DNA of 64,000 bases from Deinandra increscens subsp. villosa (Eukaryota; Streptophyta; Magnoliopsida; Asterales; Asteraceae), in NCBI GenBank assembly GCA_039602395.1, contig JBCNJP010000027.1, positions 113,376,354 through 113,440,353 of the forward strand, in the 5' to 3' direction. Under the pieces are notes generated by a model, which saw nothing but the letters and a program-made list of their open reading frames with translations, was not told where the DNA came from and searched no databases. Position 1 is the stretch's first letter. Every line of letters begins with the position of its first letter. Shown in pieces: positions 31,535-40,554 of the stretch. Position numbers and translations under genes: made by a program.

Positions 31535-33997
31535 ATGGACAAGTGTTGGATGTCAACGAATAGAATGTCATGGGAGTATCGGGACGGAGTTCATAGTTTT
31601 ATAGAATATGCAGTCGCCAAGTTAAAGAACCCTAAAAAAAATGGAAAAAAATAGAAATTCCATGCCCATGTCAACATTCTATCAACCACATTTTACAAAC
31701 CCTAGAGGAAGTAGAACATCACTTGTTCAGACATGGAATAGATCAATACTATACCATATGGGTTAAGCATGGAGAAAAGGATACACCTCCAAAATGTTAT
31801 GATTAATATCAGGCTTTTGAATACAACTGTGAAATGGACACAAGTCCTGTTTTTACATCGGAAATGCCGCCGCCAACTGATGCCGCTCAAATAGTAGATA
31901 TGGTTGGAGCTACAAAAGAAAATTTCATGACAGATCGTGATCATGCGAAGTTCCTAAAACTGATTGAGGATGCTGAGAAGCCACTTTACCAAGGGTGTCC
32001 CGACTTCACGAAGTTGTCCACACTCCTACAACTTACCAACTTTAAGAGTAAGTATGGAGTTTCTGATAAATGCTTTACCGAGTTTCTGATTTTGATAAAG
32101 AGGATGCTACCCGAAGGTAATGAAATGGCCAGTAGTACATACGAGGTTAAGAGGACGTTCAAAGAAATTGGCTCAGGTTATGAAAAAATACACGCATGTA
32201 TCAACGGCTGCATTCTTTACATGGGAGTGTACAAATATAATATACTTTGTCCCACTTGTGGAAAATCTAGATGGAGGGTGGATGAGGTTAAAAAGGTAAC
32301 ATACGATACCATCCCAACAAAAGTGTTGTGGTACTTTCCCATAATTCCACGCCTACAAAGACTATTTCAGTCTGAGACAACCGCAAGTCATTTGACATGG
32401 CACGAAGACAAAAGAATAAAAGACGGTGGTTTACGTCACCCGACAAATAGCCCCGCATGGGCTGCTATAGATAACAAGTATGAACAAATTAAAAGCGATC
32501 CAAGAAATTTGCGTCTAGGCATTTCAGCTGACGGGGTGGATGTTAATTGAGGAAATCGAAACCACAATGTATGGCCAGTTTTAGCTATCGTTTACAACCT
32601 TCCACCATCGCTCTGTATGAAACGAAACTTCATCATGCTCACGTTATTGATATCGGGAACACCAGGTAACGATATTGATGTATATTTAGCACCGTTGGTT
32701 GAAGATCTAAGAATCTTATTCGATATAGGGATCGAAACATTCGATGCAGTTAAACAAGAAAGGTTTACGCTACGCGCTGTTGTCTAATGGACGATAAACG
32801 ATTATCATGCCCTTGGTACACTTTTGGGCTCCCCATATAGTGGGTTTAAAGGTTGTGTAGTGTGTGGCCAAGAAACAAACTGTGTGAGACTTAAAAGGTC
32901 AAACAAACAATATTATGCTGGCCACAGACGTTATCTACCTTATGACCATGCGTTCAGAAGACAAAAGAAGGCATTCGATCGAAAACAAGAGCCTCGTACT
33001 GCACCTATACCTAAGACTGGGGGAAAAATATATAATGAGGTCCAATATGGTATAAATAAATGGGGTAAGGCCGGTCACAAGAATAATGAATCCGACATCC
33101 CAGAAACTTCCAACGGGAGATGGGAAGATTAAAAAAAGAAGGGAACTCAAGTGTTTGGTACATCAGACATTGCGACCAAGGAAAAACCCTACTGGAAGAA
33201 GTTTAATATGTGGCATAAGGAACTTGAATATTGGCGGTTTAATTCTGTAAACCATTGTATAGATTTTATGCATATTGAAAAGAATGTGGCGGAGAGTCTG
33301 ATTGGAACACTATTAAACATTCAAAGAAAGACGAAAGACGGATGTGAGTCTTGTCTAGATTTGGCCGACATGGGCATAAGGCCAGAGTTAAAACCTACGA
33401 CAAATGGCAACACAAATAAGTTCCCTCCAGCAAGCTACACATTAACACCGGCTGAAAAAGACAAGTTTTGTGAAACATTATACAACTTAAGGGTCCCACA
33501 AGGGTATTGTTTGAATTTTGCTAGCTTGGTTAGTCTAAAGGATAGGAAGCTTATAGGACTTAAGTCACATGACTATCACATGCTCATGCAGGAATTCTTG
33601 CCCCTTGCAATTCGATCTATTATGCCTAAACCCACAAGATATGCTATAATCAGGTTATTGGTTATTTTTCTATTTACATTCTCACTTTTATAAATAAAGG
33701 TAGTGTATCTTAATTGTTTAATTTGAATGAAGCATATGCGTAACCGTTTACATTATATTCAGGTTTTGTTTTTTCTTCAAATCTATCTGTAGCAAGGAGA
33801 TATGTGTGGAGGAGGTTGATAAACTGGAAGCAGACTTATTTGAGACATTGTGCCTTCTCGAGAAATACTTCCCCCTTCGTTTTTTGATATTATGGTTCAT
33901 TTAACAGTGCACATAGCAAGGGAAGTTAGGTTATGCGGTCCTGTATGCTTTAGGTGGATGTATCCATTTGAAAGGTGTACGAAGGTTATTAAGGGCC
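31535..33997 (+). pseudogene. CACTA TNP2-like transposase gene, 5' part
   Basis: ATG 31535 opens a transposase-associated domain (MSWEYRDGVHSFIEYA..., PF13963-like; HHLFRHGIDQYYTIW). A frameshift near 31660 and several in-frame stops follow (near 31655 and 31804, 32548-32550, near 32785 and 33130). The TNP2 transposase core (PF02992-like) covers about 32100-33600, with HACINGCILYMGVYKYNILC, CPTCGKSRW and NHCIDFMHIEKNVAESLIGT. An intron (33654-33762, GTTATT...TTCAG) precedes the DUF4218 part (FFDIMVHLTVHIAREVRLCG). The gene is cut at 33997 by the Mutator-like insertion and resumes at 37796. It would encode the enzyme that cuts and moves the CACTA element, but this copy cannot be functional. 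Confidence 0.88.
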
Positions 33998-34020
33998 GAA
34001 GCGTCTATTTGGACATCCCC

Positions 34021-34141
34021 ATACGCAGCGTATTAAGTAATACGCTGCGTATGAGACTTTTAACCGACAACCTTACATTCTCTGGACTGACCTGACATGG
34101 AATGTTTACATACGCTGCGTATATACAAATACGCAGCGTAT
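34021..34141. repeat. Two pairs of 13-bp palindromes at the left end
   Basis: ATACGC(A/T)GCGTAT occurs at 34021, 34040, 34110 and 34129. The members of each pair start exactly 19 bp apart and have opposite central bases, A then T and T then A. Confidence 0.95.
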
Positions 34142-34305
34142 GGGAATTTTTTGTTTTGTAATTTTTTGTTTTGTGTTTGTGTTTGTTTGATTAAAAACAA
34201 ATAGTAATTTTTAGGAACTTATTTATTTTTTTTAAAATTAAAAACAAATAGTAATTTTTAGGAACTTATTGTAATTTTCATAGTTAACATTTTTCAGTAA
34301 TTATC

Positions 34306-35830
34306 CCGTTTGAGATTGCTCACAGAATACCTTTTGAAGAACGGGTCACGGACAACAACATGAGGTTTCTTCAGAAATTGGTTGATGACAAGCTTTGTCT
34401 AACGTATAGGGATGGTCAATCCACTTATTCACTCAGAGAAGGGTCCAAAGGTCACACATTTTTGAAACCAGGCATGGTCGTACATAGAAAAATAATGGAT
34501 GGTGATGTCAGTTTTATTAACAGGCCACCAACAACCCACAAACAGTCTTTACAAGCCTTATCTGTTTATATCCATGACGACCACACTTTCAAACTCAACC
34601 ATCTTATTTGTGGACCATTGAGTGCCGATTTCTATGGGGATTGCATTCATATCTTTTATCCCCAATCCCCGGAAGCCAAGGCGAAGGTGATGAAACTATT
34701 TGCTGTTGAAAAACAGCTCCTTAGTTCATATAGTGGGAATGTCAACCTCCAACTTGGCAATGACTATGTTCTTTCCCTCAAAGCACTTTTCAGTAATTAT
34801 TTCTTTACCAAAGCCCAAGTCTAACAATTGGCACTTTTTACCTCCAATCCATTGCCCAAACCTTCAATGCTAAAGGCCCATAATTGTGGCCCATTGTGGA
34901 CAGCTTTGGAGGTTTTGGAGACTCCTCTACCTCATGGGTTTGACTGTTTGGGTGATAAGTTTGTGATTAGGGATAGCAAGATCTTAAAGTCAGTCCATCT
35001 TTAGTGAAATGATTAGCATACTCTTTTTTAGCAAAGGCCCGAGAGAAGATCTGAACCTTTTTAACTCCCTGCAGCCAATGTTTTTTTAATTTTTATGCAG
35101 TGAAGGCTTTAGTCTAAGTTTGGAGGATTTTGTGATTTCAAAGGATGCTATAAGAAGCATAGAAGACCAACTACTAGAAGTTGCACCTTTGTTATATCAC
35201 TTGAGGTCTAATTACAATGAGGTAATTGACATGCAACTCGAGAAAAATCTTCGGGCATGTAAGAATCCCATCTCTGAATTTATTCTAAGATTTTCATCGA
35301 TGGGTAATTTGATAGACCCCAAGAGTGAGTCTGCCCTAACATGAATAGCTCAACAAATTGGATTCTTAGGCTTACAAATCTATGAAAGGGGACGTCTATA
35401 TTCAAGAACATTGGGTGAAGACTTGTCTTCACATTTTGTTGGAAATTACCCCTTTCCAAAAAATTACCCGTATGAAGAGTTCGGGCTAAAGAGGAGCTGT
35501 TTATTCTATGGGCTAGATCCATATCAAGAAATGGTTCATTCAATTGCGAGTAGAGAAGTGATGATCAGGTCTTCAAGAGGGTTGACCGAGCCAGGAATCT
35601 TTTCCAAAAACTCAATGGCGATTTTAAGAGTTGTGGTCATCTGCTATGATGAAATTGTGAGAAATGATTGTAGCAACTCAGTAATCCAATTTGAGTATGG
35701 GGCAATGACAAATAATGTGTTCGATGCTGGTGAACCAGTTGGAGTATTGGCTGCAACTGCCATGTCAAACCCTGCATATAAGGCGGTTCTTGATTGTTCT
35801 CCAAAGTAGCAACAACTCATGGAATATGAT
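34306..35830 (+). pseudogene. Captured fragment of RNA polymerase IV/V largest subunit
   Basis: The translation is strongly like the plant-specific Pol IV/V largest subunit (NRPD1 or NRPE1; I cannot decide which). Recognisable stretches are IPFEIAHRIPFEERVTD, LTYRDGQSTYSLREGSKGHT, GLDPYQEMVHSIASREV, IRSSRGLTEPG and EPVGVLAATAMSNPAYKAVL. It covers the active-site region to the bridge-helix side but lacks both ends of a protein of roughly 1,400-2,000 aa. In the metal-A motif ADFDGD the middle Asp has become Tyr (ADFYGDC, about 34623-34643). In-frame stops lie at 34822-34824, 35342-35344 and 35807-35809, and a short part near 35000 is lost with a frame change. It cannot give an active polymerase. 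It sits in sense with respect to the interrupted TNP2-like gene. Confidence 0.85.
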
Positions 35831-36054
35831 GAAGGTAATTTATTTACCCCCAGTTCTTCTTAATCGCATGAATAAAAGCTGAAACTAATAATTCCATCTC
35901 TGTTTTCCACTATGTAGGAGATTTTGCAATTTAATTTCTCGCATGAATAAAAGCTGAAACTAATAATCGACATGTTTTATCCTAACCAATTTAATTTATT
36001 TTTTTATTCAACCGTGTATTATATTTTTGTGTAAAAGGATTTCATATTATCATA

Positions 36055-36230
36055 TTCTTGTGACTCGACATCTCCTACGAAAGCATGGCTTGAAAAGATG
36101 AAAACACTTTTCATTAGTAAAGGTATCCCATTTCGGATAGCTGATAGAAATACACGCTATGCGATTGCAAGAACAGCAAATGACTCGTCTCCTACAAAAG
36201 CATGGCTCCTCACCAACAACTCATAATTTT
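36055..36230 (+). other. Possible second captured fragment, unidentified
   Basis: One plus-strand frame reads SPTKAWLEKMKTLFISKGIP and, 120 bp later, SPTKAWL again, so the stretch holds an imperfect internal duplication. I do not recognise the source. It lies between the Pol IV/V fragment and the second palindrome pair. Confidence 0.25.
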
Positions 36231-36417
36231 TTTTCATAAAATATTTTTTTTTTTAGTAAAAAGACACAAATATCTAGCTAATATAGCATGTTTTAGAATG
36301 AAAAAAAAAATAAAGTTTTTTGAAAAAATCTACAAAATTAACATATCGTTGTTATGAACCTTCACTCCCCAAAAAGACCAATATAAACCAAAAAAAAAAA
36401 ATTAAAAAAATATATCG

Positions 36418-36445
36418 ATACGCAGCGTATTACTACGCAGCGTAT
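36418..36445. repeat. Internal palindrome pair
   Basis: ATACGCAGCGTAT at 36418 and CTACGCAGCGTAT at 36433 lie 15 bp apart, the only pair that departs from the 19-bp spacing. They lie just upstream of the promoter of the small ORF at 36547. Confidence 0.9.
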
Positions 36446-36468
36446 GTCATCCCAGAAAATGTACGGAC

Positions 36469-36475
36469 TATAAAA
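36469..36475 (+). promoter_or_regulatory. TATA box upstream of the Myb/trihelix-like ORF
   Basis: TATAAAA lies 71 bp ahead of the ATG at 36547, followed by a C-rich, pyrimidine-rich leader. This is a standard plant core-promoter layout. Confidence 0.6.
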
Positions 36476-36546
36476 CCCCCTCCAATCCATCTATATTCTT
36501 CACATTTTCATTCAATCCCATCATCTCTGTATAATTTATTTTAAAT

Positions 36547-36903
36547 ATGTCATGGAACGTAGAAGAAAAACTTAGGTTGGCTCAAGCTTGGTGGGAGACT
36601 TATCCCGACTACTTCCAGCGGCACCCTCAAGCTACCAACAATAGTTTTTGGCCTGATGTTGCTGCAAGATTTCACGTTCTAATGGGTCGTCACCCATACC
36701 GAGAAAGCCTGGCGTGTAACTTAAAGTGGTACAAGATGCTCAGAAAAATATCAACGTTCCACACTCACTACAATGAAGCCGTCAAAAACCAGGCTGAAAA
36801 CGTGATGGCCGAGGCACTCCAAGCATACCGTCAAACAACCGGAAAAGACTTTGATATTATTCCGGTTTGGGACTTTCTAAAAGGTCAAGATGCGTTTGTT
36901 TAG
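36547..36903 (+). CDS. Small Myb/trihelix-like protein inside the Mutator-like element
   Basis: An intact 118-aa ORF. It reads WNVEEKLRLAQAWWETYPDY..., then FWPDVAARFHVLMGRHPYRE, a KWYKMLRKISTFHTHYNEAV helix and a C-terminal AEALQAYRQTTGKDF...VWDFLKG. This pattern is seen in plant proteins with a short Myb/SANT-like fold that databases often name 'glutathione S-transferase T3-like' or NAM-associated, and which are linked to PIF/Harbinger ORF1. I infer a DNA-binding role. It has its own TATA box and no lesions. It lies between palindrome pairs and could bind them, but that is speculation. It may have been captured by, or belong to, a nested related element. Confidence 0.6.
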   Translation: MSWNVEEKLRLAQAWWETYPDYFQRHPQATNNSFWPDVAARFHVLMGRHPYRESLACNLKWYKMLRKISTFHTHYNEAVKNQAENVMAEALQAYRQTTGKDFDIIPVWDFLKGQDAFV

Positions 36904-37578
36904 ACTAGTTTGGTTTTCAACGTGTGTTTCAACTGTTTTTATGTATTTTGGAATTTGTAATGTGTTATCAATAATACCAATGTCGTTTTTGTTTGAATAA
37001 GAGTTGACTACCTACAGTGCGGTTTTGCAATTTGTAATTTATTATTCTATTTACAATTTTATAATTTATTCTATTTACAATTTGTAATTTATTATTCTAT
37101 TTAAAATTTTATCTTAAAAACAATAATTACTAAAATTAAAAAAAAAATACAATACGTAGCGTGTTGACGTCTACGTCATTGACAGTGAGCTGGGAGCAAA
37201 GACTGAAAAAGACTACCGGAAGACCGGGTGAAATGGCAAGCCTCAAGCTCCAAGGAAACAAAAAAGCTTTTTTAAATTGTTAAGACTTTAATGTGTTTGT
37301 GTTTTTAAATATTTTATATTTTATGTTCAAAAAAATAAGGGCCCGAAATATATTAACGTCTTTAAAATTAAACTCATAAAATAACGGTTACAATGACATT
37401 CTGGTTCAAGATAAAATTAAAGTTTAATCATATTCATCCTCGTTTACCTCGTGACGTTTCGACATCTTTAACGGATTTGAAAAACAAATTAAGTTTCATT
37501 TTTTGAGATGGAGGATTTTATAAGATGAATTGGTATGATAAGTGTTGAAGAGAGAAAAAGGATTTATAGTGGTTATGA
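36904..37578. other. AT-rich region downstream of the small ORF
   Basis: This holds AATTTGTAATTTATTATTCT repeats (about 37029-37110), a degenerate palindrome copy (ATACGTAGCGTGT at 37152), and a minus-strand micro-ORF near 37440-37470 (MSKRHEVNEDEYD). I see no further gene. Confidence 0.4.
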
Positions 37579-37762
37579 ATACGCTGCGTATTATCAAATA
37601 CGCAGCGTATAATACCTACGAAACCCTTAACCTGATTGACAAATGATTATGTTTTGATTAAAACATTCCATACGCAGCGTATGTCATAAAACGCAGCGTA
37701 TGGAATGTCTGTGTTATTAATTAGTCCTATATACGCTGCGTATTGGCATATACGCAGCGTAT
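37579..37762. repeat. Three pairs of 13-bp palindromes at the right end
   Basis: Copies start at 37579/37598, 37670/37689 and 37731/37750; every pair is 19 bp apart. The copy at 37689 has AA in place of AT at its start; the others are perfect. Confidence 0.95.
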
Positions 37763-37795
37763 ATAGATGTTTAATTAGAAGCACCCTTAAGGGCC

Positions 37796-37935
37796 ATGTG
37801 CGAAACAAAAATAAACCGGGAGGATGCATTACTGAAGAGAATGTTTCTGAGGAGACAATTGAGTTCGTGAGCGGATTCCAAAAAGATTTGAAGACAATTG
37901 GTATGCCACCTAACATGACGGATAAGTTTGGCTGT
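37796..37935 (+). pseudogene. CACTA TNP2-like gene, middle piece (end of DUF4218)
   Basis: After the Mutator-like element the frame resumes as HVRNKNKPGGCITEENVSEE and runs to about DKFGC, where the chromovirus LTR begins without its own first 97 bases. The piece joins perfectly to 33989-33997 when the insert and one target copy are removed. Some CACTA sequence may have been lost at the right edge. Confidence 0.85.
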
Positions 37936-40395
37936 GAGTAAAGTTCAAGCATTAATAATAAAATCAGTTTCTAAAATGTACGCAGCGGAAAAATAATTGT
38001 CTTAGCACTAACCACGTGCTTTACATAAACAAATCATTGTATATAAATTCCCAAGTTAAGTTTAATAAAATTTAAGTCTTCACGTGCCATGCCAACCTTC
38101 AGCGGATACTCTTCAACGATCTGCAAAAGTGAAAACCACACAAGTGTCAACCTAACGGTTGGTGAGTTCACGGTGGGCATGACATGCATTGGCCCGGTCT
38201 CAATAATCGTATGTATCAACATATATAAGTAGTATGGTTTTGCAAAACATTGCCAAGAGTTTGGTTACTGGATATGCACTAGTTAAGTAAAAGTTAAAGC
38301 AGTCAACCGATATCGCGGGTAGCTAATCCGGTTTCCATGCACTAAGGAAGTCGTACTAGGGCTGAAAGCTGACGTAACAGTGTGCGGCATTTGCCGTTGG
38401 TTTGTGCCTCCAGTTGTGTCCCATTTGGGATGCCCACAACTAAGAACAGGCTGATATTGCACTCCGTTCGGCCCCCGGCCGGTTGGCTACACATTTGTGT
38501 ACCGCGGAGCAGGGTTTGTCAAACCCTCAGTAGATCTACCCAACATCCCCTCGCTTTCCAGATCATCAGTACTAAGTTGAGGACTTTAAGTTTTAAAGCA
38601 TCCTTAGAAATCATGTGATATCATTTGGTTTAGACTTTAACCTACACTAGTCATATTAAAATGTTTATTCCGGATTTCATCTGAAATCCCAAAAAGAGTT
38701 TAAGTGTCATAATAGTTGGTTCCGGATTTCATTTGAAACCCCAAGGATGGACAGTTGCAAGTGCACCCCATAAAACACTCCAACTTCCATAACAGGTATC
38801 CCATTAGGCAATACCTCAAATTGTCAGCGTTGTTTTCCGTTTAGTATGTTCGTTGTGACCCAAACGGGTTCACAATTAAAGGGTTTGTGAAACTCACCTT
38901 AGGTTGCTCAGCTACACTTGTTAATCCAATTAATGTTTGCTAACGAAGACCTAATAATCACATTAAGGTCTTAGGTGTTAGGTTGTGTCTAAACTTTAAC
39001 TTAACGTCACTATGGCCCATAACATAGCACTTTTGAACTACGACTCGACATAACGACACACGACACCGATGGTTGATCATAAACAAGGGTTCACATATTA
39101 CAGAAATCAAACATGTGTCATCATGGCATAATCATGTAAGTCATGGCATAACACTTAAGCAAATTACACAAGTTTAGGTTCTGGTCGCAGTTTCGCTAGC
39201 AGTTTCGCTAGCAGTTTCGCTAGGTGCACGGGCAGCACTTTCGCTAGGCTGTACCCGGTGGCACAGTTTCGCTAGGCTAGTTTCGCTCGAAACTGTTGGC
39301 ACAGTTTCGCTAGCCTAGTTTCGCCCGAAACTGGTTTGAACTTTCGTTCAGGGAATTTCGCTCGGTAATTTCGCTCGAGCTGGTCTGGTTTGGTTTACCC
39401 GGCGAAACTACAGTTTCGCTAGGCAGTTTCGCTCGGGAGTGATATACAGTTTCGCTATACAATTTCGCCCTATGAACACACAGTTTCGCTAGTCGCAAGA
39501 AAAACCCGAAAAACTAACAAAAATCTTTCTAACAGCCTCTATACATCATGTAATTCATTTCTAAGCATATATAGGCATTTAGGAACATCATAGGAGCATT
39601 TTAATCATCATAAACATGGATTTACATCATCAAATCTTCAAAAACACTCTAAAACCCATTTTCAACATATTTTGACCTAAATTGCATGAATCTTCAACAT
39701 GGATGGATTTCAAACGTAAAGTTTGTGACTTTATAACAGATCTAACCTTCCTAAACATAAATACAGAAGATCTAACGATTATATGCAGGTTTGATCATGC
39801 TTTTTAAAGAAAACACATAAAAGGTGCATGTAAATGGTTTTTGGGACTCACGGTTTGATCAAGGATCGAATGAGTGAGATGAGGTGATGATTTTCTTGAT
39901 GATCTCCTTGGATGGCCAGAAATCTCGAGAGAGCAGCAGGTGAAGAAGTGGTGTGTGTTTTGTGTGAAATGAGGCAAATGGTAGAACTAGGGTTTATTAA
40001 GATCTTTTATATCAGGGGCTAGTTTCGCTAGCAGTTTCGCTAGCAAGCGAAACTGGCTCTGACCACGAGCGAATCAGGCAGTTAAGCTAACTACCGGGCG
40101 ACACTATAGTTTCGCTCGGTAGTTTCGCTGGAAATCTAAAACATACAAATTTGTCACATAATCAAGGATTTACAATTTGTCATGCTATTCATAATATTAA
40201 ATCATGCATTTAAATCACATTGCACATAATGACAACAATAAATGAACACATAGCATGTATGGACGGGTTCGGTGATCAACCAAAGGACGTGGACGTATTC
40301 GGTCTAGTTAAGCACTAGTTACTAAGTTAACACTTATAACGTAACTAACAGGGTTTGTCTAACGGAAGTTAACCTTGAAATTCTCGGATGTCACA
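37936..40395 (-). repeat. 3' LTR of chromovirus (outer end truncated)
   Basis: It ends CGGATGTCACA at 40395 and is followed by a polypurine tract (minus strand AAGGGAAGGA, 40394-40403). The homologue 45725-45821 is missing from its left side. It contains the hairpin motif (38146-38168), a GGGTTTGTCAAACCC palindrome (about 38512) and two clusters of CAGTTTCGCTAG repeats. Confidence 0.9.
39186..39492. repeat. Cluster of CAGTTTCGCTAG-type repeats in the chromovirus LTR
   Basis: About 17 copies of AGTTTCGCT(A/C)G or close variants lie here, some in tandem (39190-39225) and others spread. A second, smaller cluster lies at 40020-40130. The other LTR keeps the first part (47077-47206) and the second cluster (57290-57403), while the middle is lost at the solo-LTR insertion. 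Confidence 0.85.
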
Positions 40396-40554
40396 TCCTT
40401 CCCTTGTAATTGGAATTTTTGTCCCGAAAATTATTCTTGTGTTGTAGCGTTCGCAGTTTCAGCTGTCGTCGTTGCTATCGTCGCTGGGGAAAGAAAGCAA
40501 AAGTTTTAGGGTTGCCACATCCTCCTCCTGTTAAAGGAATTTTGGTCCCCAAAA

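Larger units (their letters stand above)
33998..37786. mobile_element. Mutator-like (Pack-MULE-type) element carrying captured gene sequence
   Basis: The element interrupts the TNP2-like gene. The 9-bp sequence TTAAGGGCC stands at 33989-33997 and again at 37787-37795. Removing one copy and the insert restores a continuous DUF4218 reading (CTKVIKGHVRNK), so the boundaries are secure. The ends are loosely inverted: TCTATTTGGACATC at the left and TCTAATTAAACATC on the other strand at the right, each leading into ATACGC palindromes. A 9-bp duplication is typical of Mutator-like elements. No MULE transposase is inside, so it is non-autonomous. It carries a fragment of the RNA Pol IV/V largest subunit and a small Myb/trihelix-like ORF. 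Confidence 0.82.

Noticed and set aside
38034..38618. Small ORFs repeated at 45920-46504
   Set aside because: They are duplicated because they lie in the two chromovirus LTRs; no domain or codon bias.
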